46,595 bases of DNA from Lachnospiraceae bacterium UBA3282 (GTDB lineage: Bacteria > Bacillota > Clostridia > Lachnospirales > Lachnospiraceae). Shown one piece after another: positions 8,741 to 17,574 of the stretch. The position numbers and the translations under genes are program-made. Location of the stretch: assembly GCA_002361735.1 (NCBI GenBank), contig DETS01000041.1, forward strand, positions 896 to 47,490, in the 5' to 3' direction. The notes beneath the pieces are model-generated. The model saw only the letters and a program-made list of their open reading frames with translations, made no database searches and was not told the DNA's origin. How positions within the stretch are numbered: the first letter of the stretch is position 1; each line of letters opens with the position of its first letter.

Positions 8741-9165
8741 CGATCTTAGAGGCAATCAAGAGAGACTTTGGCTGTCGCGAAATCGATATCCGCACCTATT
8801 CACCTCTAACACTTGCCTATATCGGGGATGCGATCTACGACCTTGTGATCCGCACAATTGTGGTGGAGCGGGGCAATACCTCAGCCAATAACCTGCATAA
8901 AAAGGCAGTTCGCTATGTGAATGCGGTGACGCAGGCGCAGATGATCGAGGCATTGCAGGAGGAGCTTTCGGAGGAAGAAAGGACGATTTATAAACGAGGC
9001 AGAAATGCAAAGGCTCACACTACCGCGAAGAATGCCTCTGTTATCGACTACCGCAAGGCAACGGGATTCGAGGCGCTGTGCGGTTATTTGTATTTGACAG
9101 GAAGACAGGAGCGGATGCTGGCGTTGATTCGGACTGCAATTGAAAAAGTAGGGTTGGAAGTGTAA
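8725..9165 (+). CDS. mrnC: Mini-ribonuclease III
   Basis: 146-residue RNase III-like protein without a double-stranded RNA-binding domain. In Bacillus the homologue matures 23S rRNA. The catalytic motif region LAYIGDAIYDLVIR (about residues 30-44), HKKAVRYVNAVTQAQ, KRGRNAKAHTTAKNA and the late EALCGYLYLTGR helix with its acidic residue are all present. It starts inside the end of cysS and is followed by rlmB, the conserved cysS-mrnC-rlmB order of Firmicutes. Confidence 0.95.
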   Translation: MEEGITILEAIKRDFGCREIDIRTYSPLTLAYIGDAIYDLVIRTIVVERGNTSANNLHKKAVRYVNAVTQAQMIEALQEELSEEERTIYKRGRNAKAHTTAKNASVIDYRKATGFEALCGYLYLTGRQERMLALIRTAIEKVGLEV

Positions 9166-9254
9166 GGACGCAGACCGGACAGATAACACACAAAAGGCTC
9201 GCATCAATGAAATCAGGCGGAAAGATGCGTACAGGGAAAGAAGGTTTACATAAT

Positions 9255-9995
9255 ATGGAACAACAGGAATTTACGATTGAGGGCAGAAATGCTGTGCTGG
9301 AAGCTTTTCGTGCCGGACGTCCCATTGACAGGCTTTATATTTTGGACGGCTGTAAGGACGGTCCCATCCTTTCTATCAAGCGGGAGGCGGCAAAGCAAGG
9401 GGCTCAGATCAAATATGTGCCGAAGGAGCGTCTGGATCAGATGTCCGAGACGGGGCATCATCAGGGCGTGATCGCTTCCGTGGCGGCTTACAGATATACG
9501 GAACTGGACGAGATTCTGGAGCGTGCAAAGGCGAAGGACGAAGCGCCTTTTTTACTGCTTTTGGATGGTATTGAGGACCCGCACAATCTCGGAGCCATCA
9601 TCCGCACGGCAAACCTGGTGGGCGCCCACGGGGTCGTGATCCCTAAAAATCGGGCGGTAGGTCTGACGGCAACGGTGGCGAAAGCATCCGCGGGCGCATT
9701 AAATTATACGCCTGTGGCGAAGGTGACAAACCTCGGACAGACCATTGAAGAACTAAAAAAGGAAGGGCTCTGGTTTGTGTGTGCGGATATGAACGGTACG
9801 CCCATGTATGAGCTCGACTTAAAAGGACCGATCGGTCTGGTCATCGGCGCAGAGGGAAGCGGTGTGAGCCGGCTGGTCAGAGAGAAATGCGATATGAGCG
9901 CACAGATTCCCATGCGGGGAGACATTGACTCCTTAAATGCTTCCGTGGCGGCAGGGGTGCTTGCCTATGAGATCGTGAGACAGAGAATGCTATGA
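9255..9995 (+). CDS. rlmB: 23S rRNA (guanosine-2'-O-)-methyltransferase, TrmH/SpoU family
   Basis: 246-residue SPOUT methyltransferase using S-adenosylmethionine, expected to methylate G2251 of 23S rRNA. An N-terminal substrate-binding domain (EGRNAVLEAFRAGRPIDRLYIL) precedes the knotted catalytic domain with LDGIEDPHNLGAIIRTA, VIPKNRAVGLT, LVIGAEGSGVSRLV and the SLNASVAAGVLAYE ending. The ATG at 9255 is chosen over upstream in-frame starts because GAAGG is well placed and the protein then begins like its relatives. The TGA overlaps the next start by four bases. Confidence 0.95.
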   Translation: MEQQEFTIEGRNAVLEAFRAGRPIDRLYILDGCKDGPILSIKREAAKQGAQIKYVPKERLDQMSETGHHQGVIASVAAYRYTELDEILERAKAKDEAPFLLLLDGIEDPHNLGAIIRTANLVGAHGVVIPKNRAVGLTATVAKASAGALNYTPVAKVTNLGQTIEELKKEGLWFVCADMNGTPMYELDLKGPIGLVIGAEGSGVSRLVREKCDMSAQIPMRGDIDSLNASVAAGVLAYEIVRQRML

Positions 9996-11698
9996 AAAGG
10001 ATAAATGAAATTTTGGCAGTGGTTCTTCTTTCGCTTGTGGCAGTACTTGTGGCAGCGATTGGATTTCGTGCCTACGATACCTATGTAATCAGAACACAGG
10101 AGAAACAGGAGCGGCAGGAGCAGGAACAGATCCTGTCGAGAAACCGGGAGGCAAATGACCGCGTTTTGGAGATGCGTCGGGAGATTCAGGAATTGTCTGC
10201 GGACCGGGAAAGGCTTATGCAGTTTCTGGACGAGATACAGATGGCAGAGGCAGAGAAGGTCATCCCTGTGTCGATGATGGTCGAAACGGAAAGCGGGATG
10301 ACGGGTAGGATACCGGAACGTAATATAGCGGGTGAACCGTCGGAAGGCGGAATGACATTGATGTCGGAGGATGTGGCAGATACGTCGATAGATACGGCAA
10401 CAGTGTCAGAAAATGAAACTCTTGCAACAGAAAATTTGATAAATAACGTAGAAAATACGACAAATATGTCATGGGATATGACAAATGTGTCAGAAAATAT
10501 GATGAATGTGTCAGATAATGACACAGTAACGGATATCATGCCGAGAATGGCGGAGATTGATACGATATCTGAGAACGCGGTGAGTCTTTCGGAAAATATG
10601 CTGAGCGTATCAGGGAACGATAGAGATAGCGCCTCGGGGAATACGCTGAGCGTATCAGGGAACGACAGGGATATTATCTCAGGGAATGCGCTGAGTGTAT
10701 CAGGGAACGACAGGGATATTATCTCAGGGAATGCGCTGAGCGTATCAGGGAACGACAGGGATATTATCTCAGGGAATACGCTGAGTGTATCAGGGAACGA
10801 CAGAGACACCATATCAGAGGATACGCCGGGCTTGTCAGGAAATGATACGCCGTCTGCCAATGCGGTCGTCTCGGGAAATATGTTGGAACTGCTGCCCAAA
10901 ATAGAACTTGTGACTCCTGAGATTACCCTTGCGGAGCGCAGACAGATACGCAGTTCTCTGGAGGAGACGCTTTTGATCAATCAGGAAGATCAGGTTTGCC
11001 TGGGGGAGCGGCGAATGGATTTTGCTGATAAGAAAATTGCCTGTCTGGGAGACAGTATCACGGCGGCAGCGAATCTGGAAAGGCAGGAGAATTATCCGGC
11101 ATGCTCTTACCCGGCTGTGCTGCAGGAGCTGTTGGGGGCGCAGGAGGTCGTCAATCTTGGAATCGGAGGTTCCACAATCGGGCGTTACTGGTCGGATCCG
11201 TTTGTGGAGCGATACCGAGAGATTCCACAGGATTCGGATATCATCATTGTAATGGGAGGTACCAATGACGGTTTCTGCCTTTCCGAGAAAGAGTTCGGCA
11301 CGTTGACGGAGCGGAAACCGTGGACTTTTTGCGGCGATTTGGATGAACTGATGCGGGGGTTGAAAGAAAATTATCCGAATGCGGATGTTTTCTTTGTCAC
11401 GCCTCTTCCCAATATTTTGCAGGATTATCTGATGCGGGAGCGCACCTATCTGTTGCCGCAAAATGATTTGGTGAACGTAATGCTGACACTGGCCGCGGAA
11501 TACGATTTTCGTGTAATCGACTTGTACAATTCGAATCTGCTGGATTCCCATGACGCGGATATCGTGGCAGACTACATGCCGGACGGCGTGCACGCGAACG
11601 AGGCGGGCTACAAAATCCTGGCGGAGCACATTGCGGCAGAGATCGTGCGGCAGGAGGAAGCGCAGCCGGAAGGGACGACAGACACTTTGCAGGAGTGA
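9992..11698 (+). CDS. Membrane-anchored SGNH/GDSL hydrolase with tandem-repeat stalk
   Basis: 568 residues in three parts. A short basic start and one membrane helix (AVVLLSLVAVLVAAIGF) are followed by a Q/E-rich coiled coil. A Ser/Asn/Asp-rich low-complexity stalk (about residues 120-300) includes five 15-residue repeats of the type LSVSGNDRDIISGNA. The C-terminal SGNH hydrolase domain (about 345-555) has block I ACLGDSITAAANL with the nucleophilic Ser, block II NLGIGGST, block III GGTND and the terminal DGVHANEAG with Asp and His. It probably acts outside the membrane on cell-wall or polysaccharide esters; the substrate is not evident. It is translationally coupled to rlmB. Confidence 0.88.
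   Translation: MKRINEILAVVLLSLVAVLVAAIGFRAYDTYVIRTQEKQERQEQEQILSRNREANDRVLEMRREIQELSADRERLMQFLDEIQMAEAEKVIPVSMMVETESGMTGRIPERNIAGEPSEGGMTLMSEDVADTSIDTATVSENETLATENLINNVENTTNMSWDMTNVSENMMNVSDNDTVTDIMPRMAEIDTISENAVSLSENMLSVSGNDRDSASGNTLSVSGNDRDIISGNALSVSGNDRDIISGNALSVSGNDRDIISGNTLSVSGNDRDTISEDTPGLSGNDTPSANAVVSGNMLELLPKIELVTPEITLAERRQIRSSLEETLLINQEDQVCLGERRMDFADKKIACLGDSITAAANLERQENYPACSYPAVLQELLGAQEVVNLGIGGSTIGRYWSDPFVERYREIPQDSDIIIVMGGTNDGFCLSEKEFGTLTERKPWTFCGDLDELMRGLKENYPNADVFFVTPLPNILQDYLMRERTYLLPQNDLVNVMLTLAAEYDFRVIDLYNSNLLDSHDADIVADYMPDGVHANEAGYKILAEHIAAEIVRQEEAQPEGTTDTLQE
10601..10825 (+). repeat. Five tandem 45-bp repeats inside the SGNH hydrolase gene
   Basis: Units begin at 10601, 10646, 10691, 10736 and 10781, each starting CTGAGYGTATCAGGGAACGA. 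The three middle units are almost identical; the outer two have diverged. The period is in frame (15 residues), so copy number can change without breaking the gene. Confidence 0.95.
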
Positions 11699-11715
11699 TA
11701 CAGTTGTGGTATAAT
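11687..11715 (+). promoter_or_regulatory. Sigma-A type promoter overlapping the end of the SGNH gene
   Basis: TTGCAG (11687-11692), 17-bp spacer, TATAAT (11710-11715). It would drive the small coiled-coil gene at 11913 with a leader of about 190 bases. Confidence 0.65.
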
Positions 11716-11912
11716 GTCCACGATAGCAATGAGCAGTGCGTGGACAGAGGATAAACGAGGAGGGGAGCTTGCTCACCGAAGCGTTTATACGAATGGTCAC
11801 ATAGGGCGAATGCCCGTGAGCGAGTGAAACCGCAGGTTTTACGAGCGTGCACTGCGGAGTAACGGCACATCCGAAAGAAGAAAAAAATGGCAGCCAGGAG
11901 AAAGGAGAGTAT
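11716..11912 (+). other. Structured 190-base leader of the 11913 gene
   Basis: It contains a stem ATAAACG/CGTTTAT (11751-11787) enclosing GAGC/GCTC, and a second stem TCAC...GGGC-GAAT-GCCC...GTGA (11797-11818). The word TGCACTGCGGAGTA (11848-11861) recurs at 21239-21252 in front of another gene. No known riboswitch class was recognised; it may be a repeated element. Confidence 0.4.
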
Positions 11913-12191
11913 ATGGAAATTTTTGATAAGGTGAGTGACAAAGTCATCACAAAGGGAAAAGAGGTAACGGAAAAAGCAAAGGATATCGCGGATATTGCCA
12001 ACCTGAAAAGAAAGATTGCCGGCTGTGAAGATACGATCCGTAAGAATTATATTGAGCTTGGACGGCTCTATTATGAAAAGCACGGGCAGGCGCCGGAGGC
12101 AGATTACGACACATTCTGCTGGGCGATTGCAGATGCCAAAGAAGGCATCGAGGAATTGGAGGAAGAAATCAGAAAAGTGAAGGGAATCTGA
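11913..12191 (+). CDS. Small coiled-coil protein, unknown function
   Basis: 92 residues, helical and charged: an amphipathic N-terminal half (KVSDKVITKGKEVTEKAKDIADIANLKRKI), a CEDTIRKNYIELGRLYYEKHG segment and an acidic C-terminal helix. Similar small proteins are common in Clostridia next to zinc-ribbon proteins, but this one has no zinc motif. The start at 11913 follows AAAGGAG; an upstream in-frame start at 11847 reads through the structured leader. It is transcribed alone and ends at a strong bidirectional terminator shared with the convergent PBP gene. No function is assigned. Confidence 0.75.
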   Translation: MEIFDKVSDKVITKGKEVTEKAKDIADIANLKRKIAGCEDTIRKNYIELGRLYYEKHGQAPEADYDTFCWAIADAKEGIEELEEEIRKVKGI

Positions 12192-12230
12192 ACGTCAGCA
12201 TAAGAAAAATGTCGTATAGAAGATGAAGAA

Positions 12231-12282
12231 AAGAGGGTGTCACACGATCATCTGACAGGATGATACGGTGGCATCCTCTTTT
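12231..12282. terminator. Bidirectional terminator between convergent genes
   Basis: AAGAGGGTGTCAC (12231-12243) pairs with GTGGCATCCTCTT (12268-12280), with inner CATC/GATG pairing, A-rich on the left and TTTTG on the right. It can serve both the 11913 gene and the PBP gene. Confidence 0.75.
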
Positions 12283-12317
12283 GTGTTTGCGTGAAAAAAC
12301 CTGATATTGCTTTGCTG

Positions 12318-15026
12318 TTACTGTGCAGGCGGTTGTTCTGCAGGTGGCTGCTGCGCCGCCGCCTCCGCCGCTGCCTGTGCTGCAGCCGCAGCTGCAGCTG
12401 CGTTTCTCTGGTTGATTTCCGCGCGCTGTGCGTTGATCATATCTTCATAGCCCGGTGTCGCAAAGAAGACTTCGTCGTGAGGACAGAGATTTGTGGTCTG
12501 TACGGGGGCGGGTACTTGGGTGACTGATCCGTCTTCGTTTACGACATCTGTCATGGCGTTCGGAGAGCCGCTTTGCAGGGAGGCATCCTCCACCGGGGTC
12601 AGTTCCAGTACGCCCTCCACCTTGAAAGGACAGAATTCGCGTGCAGGCAACATGCTGTATTGACAAATTTGCCCCGCGTAATGCACATCGCAGCTCTCCG
12701 TGGGCACCGTGCCCTCCGTGAAATATTCTGTGCGCAGCGTGCCTTCACAAAGTGCGGTGGGCAGCTTTCCGGAACGGGAACAGATTGTTGCTGTCACGAT
12801 GCCGGAAGGGATGGTAAAGGACTCGCTGGGGAGCTCCTCGTGAATCTGAGACATCACTGTCCGCCACAGCTTTTTCGCCAGATTTTTTTCGTCTCCGGTG
12901 AGCTTTACATTGTTGTCAAAGCCCGCCCATACGGTAGCGGTGTAGTAGGGGGTATATCCTGCAAACCATACGTCGTTATAATCGGAGGTAGTTCCCGTTT
13001 TTCCGGCGATCGCCATATTGCCGAAATTAACGGAACCGCCTGTGCCGCTGGTGACAACGTCTACCATGGCATCCGTCAGAAGATAGGCAGTCGTTTCCTT
13101 GATGACCTGCTTGGCATCGGGCAGGGTATTGTCCAAAATAATGTTGCCGTCATGGTCCAGTACTTTTGTATAGAGCTTTGGCTTGATATAAGTGCCGTTG
13201 TTTGCAATGCAGGCGTATGCCGCGTTTAACTCCTCATTCGTGACGCCGTGGGTGAGACCGCCGAGCGCAGTCGTCTGCTGGATATCTGAGAAGATTTCGC
13301 CGTTAATTTCTTCCCGCTCTACGATGGTGGTAAAGCCGAAATTTTTCAGGTAGTCAAAGCCGAGCTGGGGCGAGACCAGAGTCAGAGTCTTCACGGCGAT
13401 GATGTTCATGGAATCCCGGATACCGTCCCGCAAAGAGGAAAGACCTCTGTATTCCTCTCCATACCAGTTGGCAACGGGACGACCGTTGGCATAGTTGAAA
13501 GGCGCGTCGTTCAAAACATAGGCAAGGGAAAGGCCTGCACTGTCTAAAGCCGGCGCGTAGGCGGACAGTACTTTAAAAGTGGAGCCGGGCTGCCTCACGG
13601 TGTCGGTGGCGCGATTTAGGGTACGACTGGCGGTTTTTGTACCGCGGCCGCCCACTATAGCTGCCACACAGCCGGTTTTTTGATCCTCCACCACCAGCGA
13701 GACCTGAGGCTGCGGTGTCAGGTTGATATTTTCGCCAAAGACTTCGTCACCGGCTTTCATCACAGCAGCCTTATAGTCTTCGATGTCCTGATAAGCCTCC
13801 TCTTGGGACGTATAAATCAGATTGTATTTAGAGGAACGGTTTTCTTTCCAGTAGTTGCGAAACATTTCCGTGCTGACATTTTCCCTGTCGCCGTTCTCGT
13901 GTTCGATGGTCAGCTCGTAGTTTAGGTACCATTTGACGTTTGCGGGGAAGTTGCTTTCGTCCGAGAAAGCGTTGTCGCAGATTCTTTGTATTTTCGGATC
14001 CTGTGTGGAAAAGATCTGCAGACCGCCGCTGTAGAGCAGGGTGTATGCCTGGGTTTCGTTGTAGCCCTCGGCAATGAGGTCTTCCATGACGTCGTCCGTC
14101 AGCGCATCGACAAAGTATGTATTGACGGCATTGTCTTCATTGTTTTCGGAGTTGGCGATCTGAATGCGGGAATAGACGTCGTCAGCCAGAGCTTCATCGT
14201 GTTCCTGCGCAGAGATAAAGCCCTGTTCGAGCATATTCTTAAGAACCTTTTCCCGTCGTTTCGCGTTGTCCTCAGGATGGGTAATGGGATTGAGGCGGGA
14301 AGGATTCTGCGTAATGGCCGCAATGACTGCACATTCGGATAAAGACAGCTCATTTACGTGTTTGGCAAAATAACGTCTGGAAGCTGCCTCTACGCCCAAA
14401 GTATTGGAACCCAGGTTGATGGTGTTCATATAGTTGATCAGGATGGAGTCCTTATCCATGACCTTTTCCAGTTCCAGCGCAAGATACTGCTCCTGGAACT
14501 TTCTTTTGAATTTATCCGCGAGAGAATCTTCACTGGTCCAGTCCGTAAAGACATTGTTTTTAAGGAGCTGCTGCGTGATCGTGCTGGCTCCCTCGGAAAA
14601 TTTGCCGGTCGTCAGACCGATTTTGCCTGCGCGGATGATACCCTTGATATCAATGCCGTTGTGATCGTAGAAACGGGCGTCCTCGATGGCGACAAAGGCA
14701 TCTTTTAAGTCCTGCGGTACCATATCGCTGGTGACCGGGATACGGTTGGAGTCTTTGGCGATCAGTTTGGCGATCTGGTTGCCCTCGATGTCGTATACAA
14801 AGGTGGAAAAGCCTGAAGGCGTCACATCGATGTTGCCGATTTCCGGTGCAGATGCCAGGACGCCTTTGAAAGCGCCGACACCGGCACAGACGCCGATGAT
14901 GCCGATACCGATCATGGCAACCAAAAACACCTGTACAAAGGTGAAGATGATCTTTCTGCTCCATTTTTTGCCTGTCGCATTGAGCGCGTGCTGCTTTTTG
15001 CGAACACCCTTTTTACCGTAGTTCAT
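12318..15026 (-). CDS. Class A penicillin-binding protein (bifunctional PBP1A-like)
   Basis: Polymerises and cross-links peptidoglycan outside the membrane. 902 residues: a basic cytoplasmic tail, one membrane helix (IIFTFVQVFLVAMIGIGIIGV), a GT51 glycosyltransferase domain (AIEDARFYDHNGIDIKGIIRA with catalytic Glu, GASTITQQLLKN, AASRRYFAKHVNELSLSECA) and a transpeptidase domain with GSTFK (active Ser), SMN and GKTGTTSDYNDVWF. After the transpeptidase comes a Cys-containing region and an Ala/Gln/Pro-rich tail. The start at 15026 (MNYGKKGVRKK) follows AGGGG; a longer frame to 15143 reads through hairpins. It is transcribed towards the terminator at 12231-12282. Confidence 0.95.
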   Translation of the reverse strand: MNYGKKGVRKKQHALNATGKKWSRKIIFTFVQVFLVAMIGIGIIGVCAGVGAFKGVLASAPEIGNIDVTPSGFSTFVYDIEGNQIAKLIAKDSNRIPVTSDMVPQDLKDAFVAIEDARFYDHNGIDIKGIIRAGKIGLTTGKFSEGASTITQQLLKNNVFTDWTSEDSLADKFKRKFQEQYLALELEKVMDKDSILINYMNTINLGSNTLGVEAASRRYFAKHVNELSLSECAVIAAITQNPSRLNPITHPEDNAKRREKVLKNMLEQGFISAQEHDEALADDVYSRIQIANSENNEDNAVNTYFVDALTDDVMEDLIAEGYNETQAYTLLYSGGLQIFSTQDPKIQRICDNAFSDESNFPANVKWYLNYELTIEHENGDRENVSTEMFRNYWKENRSSKYNLIYTSQEEAYQDIEDYKAAVMKAGDEVFGENINLTPQPQVSLVVEDQKTGCVAAIVGGRGTKTASRTLNRATDTVRQPGSTFKVLSAYAPALDSAGLSLAYVLNDAPFNYANGRPVANWYGEEYRGLSSLRDGIRDSMNIIAVKTLTLVSPQLGFDYLKNFGFTTIVEREEINGEIFSDIQQTTALGGLTHGVTNEELNAAYACIANNGTYIKPKLYTKVLDHDGNIILDNTLPDAKQVIKETTAYLLTDAMVDVVTSGTGGSVNFGNMAIAGKTGTTSDYNDVWFAGYTPYYTATVWAGFDNNVKLTGDEKNLAKKLWRTVMSQIHEELPSESFTIPSGIVTATICSRSGKLPTALCEGTLRTEYFTEGTVPTESCDVHYAGQICQYSMLPAREFCPFKVEGVLELTPVEDASLQSGSPNAMTDVVNEDGSVTQVPAPVQTTNLCPHDEVFFATPGYEDMINAQRAEINQRNAAAAAAAAQAAAEAAAQQPPAEQPPAQ

Positions 15027-15078
15027 AATTACCCCTATTCCGAAGCGTTTTACGCTGAGGAACGCGAGCAGAATTTCG

Positions 15079-15186
15079 AAGTTTTCCGAAGGAATACTTC
15101 TTTCTGCATCTGCGATTAAGGAGTTTGTGACGCTTCGACACAAACTCCAGATTGAAAAATCAGCACATCAGTGTGATTTTTCAATC
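15079..15186. other. Three tandem hairpins in the PBP/YigZ divergent region
   Basis: Three consecutive stems: GAAGT-TTCC/GGAA-ACTTC (about 15079-15101), a perfect 10-bp GGAGTTTGTG/CACAAACTCC (15120-15148), and GATTGAAAAATCA/TGATTTTTCAATC (15150-15186). On the minus strand they precede the PBP start and could form a leader; the last also resembles a bidirectional terminator. Confidence 0.45.
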
Positions 15187-15267
15187 AGCCTCCATGTCAT
15201 ATAGTCATATGAAACAATTATACCCCAAAAATCCATATAAAGGAAGATTTTTATGCTTTCTTAAGAA

Positions 15268-15296
15268 TTGTTTACGATTCTGTACACATTTATACT
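15268..15296 (+). promoter_or_regulatory. Promoter for yigZ-mgtE
   Basis: TTGTTT (15268-15273), 17-bp spacer, TATACT (15291-15296), about 26 bases before the proposed start. Confidence 0.55.
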
Positions 15297-15322
15297 TGCA
15301 CTGTCGGAAGAAATGTGCAACG

Positions 15323-15994
15323 ATGTTATACATGGATCAATATGCACCGTATCAGATAATTGAATATGGCGGCACGGGAGAAATCGTGGAGAAAAAATCC
15401 CGTTTCATTGCCGACGTACAGGCGGTCAGTACGGAAGAAGAAGCAACTGCCTTTGTAGAGGCGCAAAAAAAGCGCTACTGGGATGCCAGACATCACTGTT
15501 ATGCCTATATTCTGGGGGAGCAGGGGCAGATTCTGCGTTTCTCTGACGATGGGGAGCCTTCCGGTACGGCGGGCAGACCTATTTTGGAAGTGCTTACGGG
15601 CTCGGGCATCCGCAATCTGGTGCTGGTGGTCACCCGTTATTTTGGCGGCACGCTGCTGGGGACGGGCGGGCTTGTGCGGGCATATACCCAGGCGGCGCAG
15701 GCGGGGCTTGCAGCCTGTCAGACCGCGACCATGCGTTATGGACACGAACTGACGGTGGAGACGGACTATAACGGAATTGGGAAACTGCAATATCTTCTGG
15801 GGCAGAGGGGAATCCCGATAGAAGAATCGACTTATACGGAGCAGGTGAGTATGGTATGCAGGGTTCCCCTGGAGGAGAAAGACGGACTTTTGAAGGAGAT
15901 CACGGAGGCTACTTCCGGCGCGGCGCGGGTACAGGTCTCGGATCCCTTTTATTATAAGAGTAAGAGCACATGGGAGGAAGCGGAGAGGGGTTGA
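15323..15994 (+). CDS. YigZ/IMPACT family protein
   Basis: 223 residues. The N-terminal UPF0029/IMPACT domain shows KKSRFIADVQAVSTEEEA, DARHHCYAYILG, FSDDGEPSGTAGRPIL and VVTRYFGGTLLGTGGLVRAY. A C-terminal ferredoxin-like DUF1949 domain follows (TVETDYNGIGKLQYLLGQRG ... ). The family is widespread in bacteria and linked by homology to translation control; its exact bacterial role is unsettled. The start is uncertain: ATG at 15323 or 15332, both with a distant GGAAG; the longer frame to 15152 reads through a hairpin and promoter. Confidence 0.9.
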   Translation: MLYMDQYAPYQIIEYGGTGEIVEKKSRFIADVQAVSTEEEATAFVEAQKKRYWDARHHCYAYILGEQGQILRFSDDGEPSGTAGRPILEVLTGSGIRNLVLVVTRYFGGTLLGTGGLVRAYTQAAQAGLAACQTATMRYGHELTVETDYNGIGKLQYLLGQRGIPIEESTYTEQVSMVCRVPLEEKDGLLKEITEATSGAARVQVSDPFYYKSKSTWEEAERG

Positions 15995-16042
15995 TCAGAC
16001 AGGAGTCTCCGCTGAGAGAGGTGTGCGGAAAGGCGGCGGACG

Positions 16043-17464
16043 ATGGCTGAGAATAAGGAAGTGGAAAAGAAAGCCCAAGAAAACGCAGAAACGATAAACA
16101 AAACACCATACGACGACTACTCGGACTTTGGCGTGGAGGAAATCAGGGAGCTTTTGGGGAAGGGGCAGTATACCAGACTGCGGCAGGTCATTCAGGAGTT
16201 AAATGATGCGGATATCGCCGATTATATGGAGGATATGGAGGAGGAGGAAGTCATAAAGATTTTCCGTATCCTGCCCAAGGATATGGCGGCGGACGTCTTT
16301 TCCTACATGGAGATCGACAGGCAGCAGTTCGTCATCACCTCACTCTCCGATAAGGACGCAGCCCGCATCATCGACAACATGATGTCTGATGACGCGAAAG
16401 AGCTGATGGAGGAGATGCCCGCCAATGTGGTAAAACGCCTGATCGCCAACACCAGCGCGGATACCAGAAAGGCAATCAATCACCTGATGCGTTATCCCGA
16501 GGATTCTGCCGGCAGCGTGATGACGGTGGAGTATGTGGACTTAAAAGAGCATCAGACGGTGGCGCAGGCGATTGAGCGCATCCGTAAGGTGGGCGTGGAC
16601 AGCGAGACCATCAATATCTGCTATGTGCTGGACAGCAAGCGGACGTTGGTGGGAACGGTGGCTCTGCGTTATCTGCTGCTGAGTCATCCGAATGCCGTGA
16701 TCGGCGATATCATGCACCGGAATGTGGTTTCCATTCATACGTTGATGGATCAGGAGGAAGTTGCCAGGCAGTTTAAGAAGTATGAATTTACGGCAATGCC
16801 TGTGGTGGATAATGAAGACAGGTTGGTCGGTATCATCACCGTGGACGACGTGGTGGACATTTTGGAGGAGGAGACCACGGAGGATATCGAAAAGATGGCG
16901 GCAGTCGTGCCGTCTGATAAACCATATCTGAGAATGACGGTGTTTGACGCATATAAAAAAAGGATTCCCTGGCTGTTACTGTTGATGATCTCGGCGACCT
17001 TTACGGGAAAGATCATTACTTCTTTTGAGAGCGAACTGAGCCGTTACGTGGTGCTGACGGCGTTTATCCCCATGCTCATGGATACCGGCGGCAATGCGGG
17101 CGGGCAGGCTTCCGCCATCATCATCCGCGGTATTTCGCTGGAGGAGATTGAATTTAGCGACTGGCTTAAGGTGGTATGGAAGGAGATCCGCACGGCGGTT
17201 TTGTGCGGATTGACTCTGTCGGTCTGTAATTTTGCGAGACTGATGCTCTTTGACCGGGTGAGTATGCAGGTGGCGTTTGTGGTCTGCCTCACGCTTTTGA
17301 TGGCAGTTATCGTAGCCAAAATGGTCGGTTCCACCCTGCCCATGCTGGCAAAGAAAATCGGGCTTGACCCGGCGGTGATGGCAAGCCCGTTTATCACGAC
17401 GATCGTGGACGCAATCTCGCTGCTGATTTATTTCCGTGTGGCGGAAGTAGTGCTGGGGATATGA
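16043..17464 (+). CDS. mgtE: Magnesium transporter MgtE
   Basis: 473-residue inner-membrane magnesium channel. It has the N-terminal acidic superhelical domain (LNDADIADYMEDMEEEE...RILPKDMAADVFSYM), two CBS domains (DSAGSVMTVEYVDL; DIMHRNVVSIHTLMDQEEVARQFKKYEFTAMPVVD), the plug helix, and five C-terminal membrane helices. These include the pore motif TAFIPMLMDTGGNAGGQASAIIIRG and the late MASPFITTIVDAISLLIYF. The family closes the pore when cytosolic magnesium occupies the acidic domains. It starts about 50 bases after yigZ and probably shares its transcript. Confidence 0.95.
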   Translation: MAENKEVEKKAQENAETINKTPYDDYSDFGVEEIRELLGKGQYTRLRQVIQELNDADIADYMEDMEEEEVIKIFRILPKDMAADVFSYMEIDRQQFVITSLSDKDAARIIDNMMSDDAKELMEEMPANVVKRLIANTSADTRKAINHLMRYPEDSAGSVMTVEYVDLKEHQTVAQAIERIRKVGVDSETINICYVLDSKRTLVGTVALRYLLLSHPNAVIGDIMHRNVVSIHTLMDQEEVARQFKKYEFTAMPVVDNEDRLVGIITVDDVVDILEEETTEDIEKMAAVVPSDKPYLRMTVFDAYKKRIPWLLLLMISATFTGKIITSFESELSRYVVLTAFIPMLMDTGGNAGGQASAIIIRGISLEEIEFSDWLKVVWKEIRTAVLCGLTLSVCNFARLMLFDRVSMQVAFVVCLTLLMAVIVAKMVGSTLPMLAKKIGLDPAVMASPFITTIVDAISLLIYFRVAEVVLGI

Positions 17465-17481
17465 CAGCCCTGCACGCTGTA

Positions 17482-17529
17482 AATTCACGCGTTAATTTTG
17501 TTGTAGCTTGTTTGTGAATTGTATATAAT
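17482..17529 (+). promoter_or_regulatory. Promoter and inverted repeat upstream of the antitoxin gene
   Basis: TTGTAG (17501-17506), 17-bp spacer, TATAAT (17524-17529). AATTCAC (17482-17488) and GTGAATT (17514-17520) form an inverted repeat flanking the -35, a plausible autorepression site for an antitoxin of this family. Confidence 0.55.
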
Positions 17530-17574
17530 AGATAATAAGATTAAAAAATTAGTCTGTTCTGAATGGAGGAAACT

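Noticed and set aside
10186..10980. Long open frame antisense to the SGNH gene repeats
   Set aside because: It is produced by the Ser/Asn-rich repeat codons on the other strand; it has repetitive composition, no ribosome site and no family match.
10835..12001. 388-residue minus-strand open frame across the SGNH domain
   Set aside because: The sense strand encodes clear SGNH motifs; the antisense frame has low-complexity Arg/His/Leu composition.
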